From Knufia peltigerae (taxonomy: Eukaryota > Ascomycota > Eurotiomycetes > Chaetothyriales > Trichomeriaceae), in NCBI GenBank assembly GCA_030247855.1, contig JAPDRN010000099.1, positions 1 through 64,000 of the forward strand: DNA of 64,000 nt, read 5' to 3'. The position numbers were made by a program, and so were the translations under genes. Positions within the stretch are counted from its first letter, which is position 1; each line of letters starts with the position of its first letter. Positions 33,576 through 43,622 of the stretch are shown here, one piece after another. The notes beneath the pieces are model-generated. The model saw only the letters and a program-made list of their open reading frames with translations, ran no database searches and was not told where the DNA came from.

Positions 33576-34064
33576 ATGGGCTTCTGGAACGACGGCATAC
33601 GGGACCGCAGTCGCAGTCCCTCCCGAAAAGTATACTACGCCTCGCGCCCGACGTACTCTCGCTCCGCATCCTCCTTCTTCTCCTCCTTCACCGGCGGTGG
33701 CTCGTCCCGCGGCCACCATTCTTCTCGCGCCCGGCCCCGATCGGGGTTCATCAACCGCATACGCCGCTTCCTGCGCGAGATCTACTCGTACATGCGCCGG
33801 CACCCGCTCAAGGTCTTCCTCCTCGTCATCATGCCGTTGATCACGGGCGGGGCGTTGGCCAAGTTGCTGGCGCAGGTCGGCATCAGACTTCCGCCCGGCA
33901 TACACAGGATGATGGGTGGCGCCACCACGAGGCAAACGTCCGAACGGTACTACGCCAGAGGCGGCGCGAGGGATTTCGACGGGGGGACGGCCTTGCCCGG
34001 TATGAGCGGTGGCATGGGTGAGAGCATTTCGAGTTTGATGGGTATCGCGAAGATGTTCATCTGA
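33576..34064 (+). CDS. Small single-pass membrane protein with basic N-terminus
   Basis: A 162-residue single-exon protein, not assigned to a named family. It begins MGFWNDGIRDRSRSPSRKVYY; the Ser/Arg-rich N-terminus (1-56) is followed by a strongly basic amphipathic stretch (FINRIRRFLREIYSYMRRHP, about 58-77). One hydrophobic segment at about 78-100 (LKVFLLVIMPLITGGALAKL) comes next, then a Gly/Met-rich tail ending SLMGIAKMFI. The basic-to-hydrophobic order suggests a membrane protein with a cytosolic N-terminus, or a mitochondrial one. Composition and an ATG right after a C-rich leader support a real gene. It sits between two J-protein genes, which may be coincidence. Confidence 0.72.
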   Translation: MGFWNDGIRDRSRSPSRKVYYASRPTYSRSASSFFSSFTGGGSSRGHHSSRARPRSGFINRIRRFLREIYSYMRRHPLKVFLLVIMPLITGGALAKLLAQVGIRLPPGIHRMMGGATTRQTSERYYARGGARDFDGGTALPGMSGGMGESISSLMGIAKMFI

Positions 34065-34323
34065 GCAGGGAGCAGGAAGGGCCACCGGGGTATATATATC
34101 GTGGAGGGATTGTTCATGTCATATTCATCAAAAGCTTGAGCGAGCCTTGAAATCATCAGCATTATCTTCAGTAACGAATCACGATCACAAATGCATACAG
34201 ATCAAAACACACAAGGGTCAAGTCAGTCATTGAGGGTATTCTATTCATGACATTATTTTCTTTCCACGCTGAATCGTAATGCCCTATCTCGAATGCTCTA
34301 TCTAGCCATGTTCGGCGTGTTGT

Positions 34324-35589
34324 CTATTTCTTTCCTTTTTTGCCTCGCTTTTTGACGCCAGTCGCCGCAGAAGCCTTTTCGATTTCTTTCTCTATTCCTG
34401 ACGAATCGACAATCTCGAATCCCGAGTCAGACATCTGACTAGAACTCATATCTGGTGTTGGTAGCTTTTCTGTAACCGCACTGTGTATGCTGCCAGATAG
34501 TGTTTCGGGCTCTGGAGAGACGGTCTTTTCTGGCGAAACAGGTTCACCTTTTTGGAGGAACGGACTAAATGCTTTTCTGTACATCCACACGGGTAGACGT
34601 ATGACGGCTGTATCCCACATGGTCGGCTTCGGAATTTCGTCCAGGTCAAGCAGGTATTCTTGAACTTCGCCATCCTCATCTTCTTCCTCAAGGTACACGT
34701 TTCCGACAGAGTCGACAATCAAGATTTTCCCGTTCTCAGCAGTGACCCGTCGTCTGTTTTCGGAAGGAGCTGGCTGAGCAGGGGTTGCCTTGGGCACTGA
34801 CTTTTTCTTGCTTGATTTGTCCTTCTTGGTTTGACGCTCCATTTCTCTCTTCTGTCGTCTGTTCAGGTTGGCGGTCGGATCGGGTTCTTCCGTAGGCACA
34901 GGTACTTCGACAGGCTGGCCGATGGCTGCTAGACCACGTATGCCAGTTTCGTCGCCCCAGGCAGTCTTTCTAGCATGTCTGATGTATCGTTCCATGAACT
35001 CTCGTTGTCTCTTGTAGCCTGTGACTAAGGCAAAATAATGAGCCCCTCCACCACAGACAAGGAATAGGCCGACCAACACGGTCCCAAGGCCTGGCCGATA
35101 TCGTGAATAGTAGTATCCGGTCCCCCTCCATGATGGGAAGCCATGTTTCATGAAAAAGTCATATCTTTCTCGCTCAGGTCCCTTCAGGATGTTTGCAACA
35201 ACGCCCAATCGACTGTATCTTTCTCCGGCTTGTTTCACAAATCGCTGGATTTCTCTCTCGGATGGCCCTTTGGACACGTGTACTCCAGATTTTTTCTTCT
35301 CGCCTGGTTTCTTGGGTTTTGGGGTAGATCTCGACGCGATGAAGGAATGTTTGGCCTTGTCAGGATGCAGAGCACGCGATTTCTTCCGAAAAGCTTTACC
35401 GATTTCATCAACGGTCGCGGAAGGCTTGACCCCCAGAAAATCGTAGAAGGAAATATCGGGGCCCTCGGCGGCTTCAACCTCGTCTTTCAGCCGGAAGATT
35501 TCATAATCCTCCTTCGTCCAGGCGGCGACTAGAAAGACAAAGGTGAGGAGGACGAAGAATTGAAAGATTCGTGGCCTCATCTTCACCAA
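34324..35589 (-). CDS. ERJ5: ER membrane J-domain protein, Erj5-like
   Basis: A 421-residue single-exon protein. Residues 1-23 are a signal sequence or anchor (RIFQFFVLLTFVFLVAAW). A lumenal J domain follows (about 47-150) that starts SFYDFLGVKPSATVDEIG with HPD at 75-77 (LHPDK). The loop after helix III is expanded and Lys-rich (PKPKKPGEKKKSGV). The domain ends YDFFMKHGFPSWRGTGYYYS, typical of Erj5 and related ER J-proteins. A transmembrane segment at about 168-190 (LGTVLVGLFLVCGGGAHYFA) is followed by a cytosolic tail with a basic stretch (RRQKREMERQTKKDKSSKKK), an acidic patch (YLEEEDEDGEVQEYL) and a Lys-rich end. The expected role is co-chaperone for Kar2/BiP in folding or retention. MRPRIFQ, three codons in, is an alternative start. 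Confidence 0.87.
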   Translation of the reverse strand: MVKMRPRIFQFFVLLTFVFLVAAWTKEDYEIFRLKDEVEAAEGPDISFYDFLGVKPSATVDEIGKAFRKKSRALHPDKAKHSFIASRSTPKPKKPGEKKKSGVHVSKGPSEREIQRFVKQAGERYSRLGVVANILKGPERERYDFFMKHGFPSWRGTGYYYSRYRPGLGTVLVGLFLVCGGGAHYFALVTGYKRQREFMERYIRHARKTAWGDETGIRGLAAIGQPVEVPVPTEEPDPTANLNRRQKREMERQTKKDKSSKKKSVPKATPAQPAPSENRRRVTAENGKILIVDSVGNVYLEEEDEDGEVQEYLLDLDEIPKPTMWDTAVIRLPVWMYRKAFSPFLQKGEPVSPEKTVSPEPETLSGSIHSAVTEKLPTPDMSSSQMSDSGFEIVDSSGIEKEIEKASAATGVKKRGKKGKK

Positions 35590-36504
35590 CTAGCCCCCCG
35601 GGCAAGGTACGGCCAGCGCAGGACAATTGGAGAATGGTGATTATGTAGGCCCAAAAAAGAGTTGAAGGGTGCAGGACTGCAATACGCATCAGGGGTTGGG
35701 ATTGTGGGAGAAGCCTGGTGCCCAAAACGTGGTCCAATTAACAGGGCTTGAGAACGTGGATGCAGCCAGCCAACGGCGGGACGTGCAGTAGCTTACGAAG
35801 TGATGGAGGAAGAGGCGAGCGATGAGTGAAGTGTATTTATCGCAGGCTGGTCCTCCCCCGCGGTTTGACAGCTTGTTCTTCTCTTCTTCCTCTCAGTTCC
35901 CTACATCTCAGACCAAGCAATGGTAGTCACTGTGCCTTGATCCTGCAGTTGGCAGGTCGAGGGTTGAGGTGTTGAGGCAGCCTAGCCCGCCACAACGTCT
36001 GAAATCTGTTCAACACGATCGAGTTCTCCCGAGTACCCCATACCAATATCCAATTTTAGGGGGTGTCAGTTTGTGGCTGCGCCCAAGCGAGGAAATCAGA
36101 TTTGCCCGCTGACAGATCCCCCTTGTCGCCTGCGCCGCGAATCCCACGAAATTTATCCCTCCCTCAGCCGAACTTCTCTCGACAGGGGTTATTCAACGCC
36201 ATTCCGACTTTTTTGTTCTCTACTTGATAAGAAGAAGAAAAAAACACAGTGTACTTTACTCTGCCCCTGTTTTCACGTCTTTCACTTCCAACTCATACAC
36301 CTCTCGATACAGCTTTCAGCACAAACTCGTCATTTCGGCTTTGTCTTTGCCCAACAAACGCGTCTTCCGAAAACAAATTCTGTGTGTAACCATAGCCCTC
36401 CTCTGTCCCTCCTGTTGCTAACAGACATCGAGTCAATCTTCAGTACACCCCAAAGAGCATCCTCATCCTTTACAGCATCCAATTTGCTTCCACTCATTCA
36501 TAAA
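35590..36504. promoter_or_regulatory. Divergent promoter region, Erj5-like / PRA1
   Basis: 915 bp. The PRA1 frame is open back to 36073, but no ATG occurs in that extension before 36505, so it is leader. The leader is pyrimidine-rich from about 36180 onward. Confidence 0.55.
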
Positions 36505-37035
36505 ATGGCCCGCATCAGCATTCCCCTCGACGCCTTGACGTCCCGCCTCAACCTTTCCGATCGCTTCAGCAGCGTCCGATCTCAGCCTCTGGCGTCGCGC
36601 TTTGCCAACATCAAGCCCATCTCCGAGTTCTTGGATCTGAAGAGACTGTCAAAGCCCAACAACTTCGGTGAAGTCCAGAGCCGAGTCAACTACAACTTGA
36701 GCTACTTTTCCAGTAACTATGCGGTCGTCTTTGTCATGCTCAGCGTCTACAGCCTCCTCACCAATCTATGGCTCCTGTTCGACATCATCCTCGTAGTTGG
36801 TGGCATGTGGACAATTGGCAAGTTACAAGGCGGAGATCTCGAACTGGGCACCTTCCGTGCTACTACTTCACAACTCTACACTGGTCTGGCCTGCGTGGCT
36901 GTTCCAATTGCATTCATCGCCTCACCCATCGGCACTTTCTTGTGGCTGATTGGCGCGACTGGCGTGACGATTCTCGGCCATGCTTCGCTCATGGATAGAC
37001 CTATCGAGAATGCTTTTTCCGAGGAGGCGGTCTAG
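36505..37035 (+). CDS. Prenylated Rab acceptor PRA1/Yip3 family protein
   Basis: A 176-residue single-exon protein. The N-terminal cytosolic part ends in the family signature RPL/SEFLDLKRLSKPNNF followed by SRVNYNLSYFSSNYAVVF (about 52-85). Two long hydrophobic hairpins come next: about 75-110 (YAVVFVMLSVYSLLTNLWLL onward) and about 125-160 (GLACVAVPIAFIASPIGTFL onward). The tail is short and acidic (PIENAFSEEAV). PRA1 proteins bind prenylated Rab GTPases and act in ER-Golgi vesicle traffic. Length matches the family. The next gene begins only 26 bp after the stop codon on the same strand. Confidence 0.93.
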   Translation: MARISIPLDALTSRLNLSDRFSSVRSQPLASRFANIKPISEFLDLKRLSKPNNFGEVQSRVNYNLSYFSSNYAVVFVMLSVYSLLTNLWLLFDIILVVGGMWTIGKLQGGDLELGTFRATTSQLYTGLACVAVPIAFIASPIGTFLWLIGATGVTILGHASLMDRPIENAFSEEAV

Positions 37036-37061
37036 GTGGTCGGCCGCGAACTCCATACGAT

Positions 37062-38417
37062 ATGCCCCCTTGGGGAAGACCACCACCAGGGGGACGAGCG
37101 AGGAGGAAGAACGACAGGCTGTGGGGACTGCAGCACCGACAATGGGATTACGATGCCCGTGTCGAAGAGCTCGATACCGACGACGATTACTCGCAGGGTG
37201 TCGGGCTGAGTCAAGAGAGATTTCATTCCGATGAACTTCGTTTCACTGGTATAGATTTGGGCGGGGACGATGTCCGCCGCAGGCGTTCAGGTATTGCACA
37301 CGAAGATGATTTTACTCCTTCTGATGATGAAGAAGAATACGACTACCCAACAGGAATTGCCCGGCGACAAGATATGCAGATGGTCTACAGAGACAAAGAG
37401 GACATGTTGGTGCAGGGCGCTCTTGACAGGATCGCGCGTGCTCGGGCGCTGGGTAAGCCCAATGTCAAATTGACCCGAGCAGAAATTGATGCCTTGGAAC
37501 GTTTAGAGCGGACCCAGACCCCTCCACGTCCCTCTGCAGTACCCAAAGCAGCCCCTAAGAGCAAGAAAGAAGCACAAGTCAGACGTCGGCCTGTGGAAGT
37601 CCGCAAAAAACCCAGCCGAGGTGATAAATCAGCGAGCAATTCTCCCAAAGGCAAAACAGCGGACGGACGAAATCGCGGTAGGAGTGTTGCGTCAAACAGT
37701 TCGTCACGTGGCGGGCGAGAAGATTCAGCTTCTTACGCTCTAGCAGAGTCGGACTATGGCCGACGACTCTCGTATTCGCAGGGGTTATCTGTCGTTGGAC
37801 CACGGCAACCGGAGGCTCAGCGTCAAGGCTCTCGGACTAATTCCAATCAATCACTGAGGCAACAACAGTATTTGCAGCAGATCGCGCCCTATTACTCTGG
37901 TCGCTATGCTTCGAATCCCGAAGCCGTGTACGCCTCGGGGTCGCGTGCCCCTCGACCTGATCCATCCGAGCCAGACTGGGAGCCAAGACCACGGTCAGCC
38001 TCTAATATTGTCAATCTTCCGCTGGACCAGTTGCCATATCCGACCAATCCCGGCATGATACCACGTTTCGATCCTAACGACCCCAGATTTGCTTCGCCTC
38101 AGAGACGGGTAGCCTCAGGTCCACCCAGTACGATGCAAAACCATGCCGCCAGGTACCGTCGACCGCAAGACGAACTCTTCCTTCCCCCGGAGGAAGAACC
38201 TGAGGTAATGAGGTATCTGGCTCCGGCGTCCGACTCCGAATCCGAGGATGACGACGAAGATAGTGATTATGGCGAAGGCGTTCGAGTCAACGTCAATGAA
38301 ACGCCGGGTGGGGGTTACGCGATCCAGACGAGAAGCGCAGCTGCAGCTGCAGCAACTCCTCGAAAACCTGGGACTAGTGGGAAGGGCGTTGCAGGGAGAA
38401 CCAAAAAGGGGCGATAA
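37062..38417 (+). CDS. Disordered charged protein, probably conserved in Pezizomycotina
   Basis: A 451-residue frame starting MPPWGRPPPGGRARRKNDRL. The N-terminal 130 residues look constrained: ELDTDDDYSQGVGLSQERF, a GIDLGGDD motif, then QMVYRDKEDMLVQGALDRIA and LGKPNVKLTRAEIDALERL, the last two helical. I recall a similar order in other filamentous-fungal proteins of unknown role, but give it no name. The rest is Pro/Ser/Arg-rich (basic PKSKKEAQVRRRPVE; Tyr/Gln-rich QQQYLQQIAPYYSG), with an acidic patch (DSESEDDDEDSD) and a basic end (GRTKKGR) that could be a nuclear signal. There are no membrane segments. The frame has a stop at 36996-36998, so at most 21 more codons fit upstream. Confidence 0.78.
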   Translation: MPPWGRPPPGGRARRKNDRLWGLQHRQWDYDARVEELDTDDDYSQGVGLSQERFHSDELRFTGIDLGGDDVRRRRSGIAHEDDFTPSDDEEEYDYPTGIARRQDMQMVYRDKEDMLVQGALDRIARARALGKPNVKLTRAEIDALERLERTQTPPRPSAVPKAAPKSKKEAQVRRRPVEVRKKPSRGDKSASNSPKGKTADGRNRGRSVASNSSSRGGREDSASYALAESDYGRRLSYSQGLSVVGPRQPEAQRQGSRTNSNQSLRQQQYLQQIAPYYSGRYASNPEAVYASGSRAPRPDPSEPDWEPRPRSASNIVNLPLDQLPYPTNPGMIPRFDPNDPRFASPQRRVASGPPSTMQNHAARYRRPQDELFLPPEEEPEVMRYLAPASDSESEDDDEDSDYGEGVRVNVNETPGGGYAIQTRSAAAAAATPRKPGTSGKGVAGRTKKGR

Positions 38418-40737
38418 GGTCTGTCGCGTTTGATTGAGCTCATGAATAGTGCTCTCTTCTTTGTGTTAGTAATAGATTTCCATATCCCAAAGCATGAGCC
38501 CATGTGGCCTTGGGAGTTAGTTATAATGCGCTTCAAAGTATTGTCCTACCCGAAGTTCCCCATTATATCGACCCTCAATATCTTGCGGTGGAAGCATCAC
38601 CCACGCCTGAAGTCGACCCGAGTCACAGTGACTCGTATTCTGGGGCCTATTTATAGTGAATGTGTTGTCTAGTTGTTGTTCCCTTGGTCGGCCCCTAGTG
38701 AAAGCAGGTCTCAGAAAGGGAACCTCGTTGATGGCTTCCCAGCGGTCAGCCACTGTGTTTTTGGAGACCATACTCCGTAGTGGGACGGTGTTTGTACGTC
38801 CGACAAGGCGAAAAGGATACCTACTGTACTAGCATGTACAGAATATTCCCGAGATTTCGCCACCTTCGCAATCATGAGTAGTGTTGCCACATGCCTACGG
38901 AGCACATTTTTCTATCGTCTTTCTCGTTGTGAGACTTGGACAACCAATGCATCAGCACGAAACGGAGAATCAACAAGCAAAAAAAAACCCCGTGAACGAC
39001 CGGGAAAAGACTCAGGTCAAGGCTTCGGTGTCTATGGGGTATTCGTATGGCGATCGTCTTCAGGGTCTTCAGCCTCGCTAGGAAGGTGGTTCCGTTCCCG
39101 CAATTGCACATGACTCCCTCACCTGACTATCATGTACTCGTATTAATGCTCCTTTTCTGCCGTTTTCTTCTTTTTCTGCTTAACCCTGCTGCCATTGCCC
39201 CGTCGTCTTTGCAAAGTTTCGCGTAATGCAATGCCGGGTGGCGGTTTCCGCACCATCAAAGATTAAAGATTCTTCAGAAATTTCCCTTGGCCTGGCACTG
39301 ATCCTGAGCAATGGTCACCCTTGGGATCCACAACTCCGCTATGCTACTGTATATATTTCAGAAGACATGACAATCGGCTTCGCAGTGACCTTGACGCGGC
39401 CTACTCTCCGAAAACAAAGTTTATGCATGTCGGTCCCGTTGAAAGTATTCGTGGGCGACGAAATCTCTATCGTTGTCTGCTGGTCCTGGCGGCTGTACAG
39501 TATGTCCAAGCTGGATATTTGTTAATATACGTAGGCGATCACGAGGCACTACAGAAAGTGGAATGGCCTTGGACTCATCGTTGGACCTTGTTTTCACGTT
39601 CCTCTCCGTCTCTTCGGTTATCCTCGCAGTGAAGACCAGCTAAATCTGGGGAAGAAACGAGACGGGTACTGCTTAAGTTGCACATGTAAATGGAACTTCG
39701 GCCGACATTACCCGACCTTTTGCCATCAGCGCTCGAACTCCACGAGCTTTGAAAGTCGACTCGCGTGGCCTGTGCCGTTGGTTGTTGAGGTGGTCTTCTA
39801 AGCAGGACATACTGAACCTTTGATGGAGATAGTTTGTCGCAATCATCGCAGGTCGGAATATGTGTCTGACTGTGCACTATGTACAGTACGAGAAAAGCAA
39901 ACACAGATCGGTCAAAAGGACTCTGGCACTAGGGGTTCTTCATGCCCGAGATCCCGGATACTGAGAGCCTGCGGATGATTGAAGGCCGTGAACTTAATTA
40001 TATAATGGCGCCGCGAGGGAAATTCCCATACGTGGCCCAGAATAGTTTAGTGCAGCCCGATCGGTGGAACCCGTTGTATGTAGGGATCTGACGATATTTA
40101 CCTCACTTACCACAGTCGTAGGTTCACCATTTCCACATGGACAGCACAACAACAATCTAGAGTTGGCAAGCATGTCGCCACATGCTCAAGCCATCATGCT
40201 GTCAACTTTTCCTGCTTCCCCGAGTTCCCGCGACGGAAAAATGAAAGGTTTGGGATGATTGGACCCCAAAGTCCATCTAAAAAAGAGCCATCTCGAATGG
40301 GTGCATCCACAATGCACAGCATCCTCAGCACCATTGCATCGGCTCTGTCCGACAAAAGCACGTACCTAGGTGCCGGTTTTCCTCTAGATGAGTCTGTTAC
40401 CTTCCTGGGTATTCCAGAAGCTCTATATCAAGGACCATAGACATCCTGGATGCGTGCTGAGCCTCGTCCATCCCCTGAGTCTGGACTCTTTTCTGTCTCG
40501 GTCACATCACCCGTTATTAACCATTCCCAATGGGCCTCGGTCGTCCATGAATCCCTCATGGATTTGTTCATGGACAATTATTTCTTTCTCCCAGACGATC
40601 TCGTGATCGTTTCTTTCTTCTACATTTATCCTACCCTTGGTCCAAGCGAGTCGACCAAAGGCCACATCGGAGGTTGACTCCTTGAGATTTCATTTGATCT
40701 TCAATTAACCACAGCTATACCATACGTCAACAGACAC
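38418..40737. other. Longest intergenic region, no supported gene
   Basis: 2.3 kb between plus-strand genes. It contains TACTCCGTA at 38771-38779, a variant TACGGAGCAC near 38897 and ACCTAGGT at 40364-40371. ORFs up to 109 codons (for example 39226-39525 and 39575-39904) lie on both strands with no domain, compositional or start-context support. No transposon terminal repeats, tRNA or rRNA are visible. Confidence 0.55.
38771..38779. promoter_or_regulatory. TACTCCGTA motif copy
   Basis: Located about 350 bp downstream of the disordered-protein stop, distant from any start codon. Confidence 0.55.
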
Positions 40738-41769
40738 ATGTCTTCAAGGGATAACACTCCTCAAGACGAGAGCTCTACGAGGGGCGAGAGAAGAAGTTCT
40801 TCGAGACGTCGTCAGAATGTCGTCGAATTCGTCGACAGTCAAGACCCAAACGTGCGGAGCACCATTCAAAGACACACGGCATATCATTCAGCAGCACAAC
40901 GACGAGAGACAAGGTCGAGATTACTTCAACGGGCCAGCCAGACTCGAATCTTTGAATGGGGAAGGCGCCCACCTCGGCTGGACACGGAGACGTCAACGAG
41001 CAGCGCAACGAGCTCTCATTCAATATCTCCCGTTCCATCGCTACCTGACCGGCTGGACCTGTCAAGCGTTTCCTCCAACAACCTAGAATCAGATCTCAAC
41101 CAGTCAATGGCAACCTCAAGAAACGATTTCTTTTCAACCCAGGAGCAGGCTACTCTGGACGACTCAATTTTACAATTCTGTGCGTTGCTCTCGCTGCGGC
41201 GTCTGATCAAGAGAAAAAACAAGAAGAACCCAAAGCTGACAGTAATTCTAGTTTCTGCAAACTTCTGCCCCCATTGTCGCGACCGAGGAGTGCTAGACAC
41301 TGCCATCGCATACATGCGCGAGCACGAAGTGTCTCGAAATCTACTTCTGGCCTATGCTTATGCTGCGCGGTGGAAATTACACTCGAGTCCGGAAACGGTC
41401 CAAGATCAAGTCGATGCGCAGACACACTTCGGTCGAGGAACAAATCTACTCTGGAATCGACTCCGCGCAGCAGATCACGCAAGTTCCGACTCCAACATCC
41501 AAGCTGTCCTTCTTTTGTTGGCATACACTGCCGACTTTGGCCAGGAGAATGAAGTGCATCTTCACGCAAGGGCCTTGCAGACAATGATCGAGCAAAGAGG
41601 AGGCGTTGAGGCCATGGGCCACAATCCGACACTACAGCACCAACTACGAATAATCCGGCAGTCAAGACGTCTCCATCTCACTCTTGACTGCGAACCGTCT
41701 TGCCCGAGCGCATTGAGATTTCCTGATGGCCTTCAATCGGCCCTTTACACGGATTTACCTATGAATTGA
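40738..41769 (+). CDS. Fungal transcription-factor-like protein without a zinc cluster
   Basis: A 343-residue frame starting MSSRDNTPQDESS. The N-terminal part (about 25-75) has a pattern common in Eurotiomycete regulator-like proteins: VVEFVDSQDPNVRSTIQRHT, then a basic helix-like RRETRSRLLQRAS and EWGRR. A Ser-rich linker follows. The C-terminal half is helical (NIQAVLLLLAYTADFG; HARALQTMIEQRGGVEAMG), as in the middle-homology region of fungal-specific transcription factors. No DNA-binding Cys cluster is present. A 72-bp stretch (41180-41251) has intron signals (donor GTGCGT, CTGAC, acceptor TAG) but is in frame and stop-free, so the product may be 343 or 319 residues. A regulatory role is inferred only. 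Confidence 0.68.
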   Translation: MSSRDNTPQDESSTRGERRSSSRRRQNVVEFVDSQDPNVRSTIQRHTAYHSAAQRRETRSRLLQRASQTRIFEWGRRPPRLDTETSTSSATSSHSISPVPSLPDRLDLSSVSSNNLESDLNQSMATSRNDFFSTQEQATLDDSILQFCALLSLRRLIKRKNKKNPKLTVILVSANFCPHCRDRGVLDTAIAYMREHEVSRNLLLAYAYAARWKLHSSPETVQDQVDAQTHFGRGTNLLWNRLRAADHASSDSNIQAVLLLLAYTADFGQENEVHLHARALQTMIEQRGGVEAMGHNPTLQHQLRIIRQSRRLHLTLDCEPSCPSALRFPDGLQSALYTDLPMN

Positions 41770-42431
41770 CGAGCCGCAACCACTTCTTCATTTACACGTT
41801 ACGGCTCTCTAGGGTAGGGACCTTCTTCCGAAATTTGTCGAGCCACTGGTGGCAACAACTATGGGGACGGGTCAAAATGTTTTTGAACTATACTGTATTA
41901 TTATGCGGGCATCGTTTTTTCCTATAGACAAGTCCCCTCGATGTGGACATTGAGGAAGTGGCTCTCTGTTTCTGCTTGGGTTGGTTTGAAGGCCTGGAAA
42001 GATTTGGAATTCTGGGATGACATGATACCTCTGTTCAAGGTGTTGACAAAGGATGAGTGCGCGTATTGTCACAACAGGTCCCTCAGAATCCGGGTTGCAT
42101 GTGTATCAAAATACAAACATGGACTTGATCACCTGCAATTTACCGGGGTTTAAACGGACCCGAAGGTACTTTGATGAAATGTGCGAAATACGAGATACGG
42201 AACATACAGATACTTCATACCGTGACCACAATGGCTGTGCCCGGAGTGGCTTAGCTAATAATTCGCAAGAAAGCATGTGACGTCGAAACTTTAAGGCGGG
42301 CATTAAATGGCGCTGGGGCTCAATAACGTGTTGGCGCTCAAAGATTCCCTAAAGGTATGTACCTAGACACACACAGAGTAATCGCTTAGTCTACGGTAGG
42401 TACCTCAGGTACCAACCACATACGCAATAGT

Positions 42432-42441
42432 TACGGAGTAC
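42432..42441. promoter_or_regulatory. TACGGAGTAC motif, first of a pair
   Basis: Upstream of ERV14, followed 36 bp later by a second perfect copy in the same orientation. Confidence 0.65.
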
Positions 42442-42467
42442 GTAGCACTGAAATGAATCCCTAGAGG

Positions 42468-42477
42468 TACGGAGTAC
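42468..42477. promoter_or_regulatory. TACGGAGTAC motif, second of a pair
   Basis: The preceding G makes it GTACGGAGTAC, with 4-base inverted arms; about 530 bp upstream of the ERV14 ATG. Confidence 0.65.
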
Positions 42478-43008
42478 ATGCTGTAGGCACTTTCGGGTAC
42501 GGCGCAGTTATAGAAAAGAAACCCAAGCTTCCTGCCAACATTTCGATTTCCCCCCACGGACTCTGATCTCATTCCTCTCACCTCGTAATCGTACCTTTCA
42601 TCGCCTGACTTTGCTGCTTAGACTCTTGCTACGACCTTTGTACGAGACATCGACCTCGCCGCACCTTGCCTGTAGCCCCAATTGACTTGCCAAAAGGACA
42701 AGTTGCAACATTTGCTCGGTTGAGGCTCGTATCCCGGCGATAAGACTTTTGAACCCAAACGACAAAATTCCCCGTCTCGCTCTTCGACCCATTTTACGGA
42801 TACCTTCCCCTCCCTGCTTAGGCACCTCCCAGCCTTCTTTGCGCACTCTGGCGATTCTCTCTCCCTTTGCACACAACACAATCTCAGTTTCCCGCGACGT
42901 TCAACTCTCTCCACCTCTGAGCCCTCTCGGAACCGATTTACCTTTTCGCCTCTCACCTCATTGTCTGCGCCAGCACAAGGGGAAAAAACAAGAAAAAATA
43001 CCTTCACA

Positions 43009-43622
43009 ATGTCGGGCGAGGCGTGGTTATACCTGCTCGCCGTGCTGATAAATGCCGTCAACCTCTTCCTCCAAGTCTTCTTCACTATTATGTATAGCGA
43101 TCTGGAATGGTTAGTCGATGAATGCGTGATGCATTTTGTGGATGATGTCAAGTGCTAACAAAGGTACAAAACAGTGACTATATCAACCCTATCGATCTCT
43201 GCAACCGACTCAACACCTACATCATCCCCGAAGCTGCCGTTCACGCATTCCTGACGTTCCTCTTTTTGATCAATGGATACTGGTTGGCGCTGTTGTTGAA
43301 CCTGCCCCTCTTGGCTTTCAACGCAAAGAAGTAGGTCCAGCTTTTCCAACGTTTCCGAAGTGTGACCTGGACTGACAAGATGTGTTTCTTTTTTCAACCT
43401 AGAATTCTTGACAATCAACATCTGCTCGATGCCACTGAGATTTTCCGAAAATTGAATGTCCACAAAAAGGTATATTTCCCCTAGACAAAAGGGTATTCAC
43501 CTCAAAGCTGACACCTTTCCCCTTCCCAGGAATCATTCATCAAGCTCGGTTTCCATCTCGTCATGTTCTTCTTCTACCTCTACAGCATGATCGTTGCACT
43601 CATCAGGGACGAAAGCAATTGA
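43009..43622 (+). CDS. ERV14: COPII cargo receptor Erv14 (cornichon family)
   Basis: A 138-residue protein, the same length as yeast Erv14, from four exons: 43009-43109, 43175-43330, 43403-43469 and 43530-43622. The introns are 65, 72 and 60 bp (donors GTTAGT, GTAGGT, GTATAT). Joined landmarks are MSGEAWLYLLAVLINAVNLF, the conserved YSDLECDYINPIDLCNRLN that spans intron 1, PEAAVHAFLTFLFLINGYW, LDATEIFRKLNVHKK and ESFIKLGFHLVMFFFYLYSM. Three membrane segments are visible. Erv14 cycles between ER and Golgi and loads transmembrane cargo into COPII vesicles; the IFRKL region corresponds to the COPII-binding segment. Every splice join restores a conserved residue, so the model is strong. Confidence 0.96.

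Larger units (their letters stand above)
41770..43008. promoter_or_regulatory. Intergenic region and ERV14 promoter
   Basis: 1.24 kb. Two TACGGAGTAC sites lie 36 bp apart (42432-42441 and 42468-42477), and nearby GGTACC repeats (42399-42413) add local inverted symmetry. The roughly 250 bp before the ATG at 43009 are C/T-rich leader. Short ORFs are not supported. Confidence 0.5.

Noticed and set aside
36073..36504. Upstream in-frame extension of the PRA1 frame
   Set aside because: It contains no ATG before 36505 and reads as pyrimidine-rich leader (Ser/Leu/Cys noise).
34324..36504. Chaperone cluster idea (two J-proteins near each other)
   Set aside because: The two J-proteins differ in class and likely compartment, are separated by an unrelated small membrane protein, and show no shared control element.
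39226..39904. ORFs of 99-109 codons in the 2.3-kb gap
   Set aside because: They overlap on both strands, lack domain or codon bias, and no splice pattern links them.
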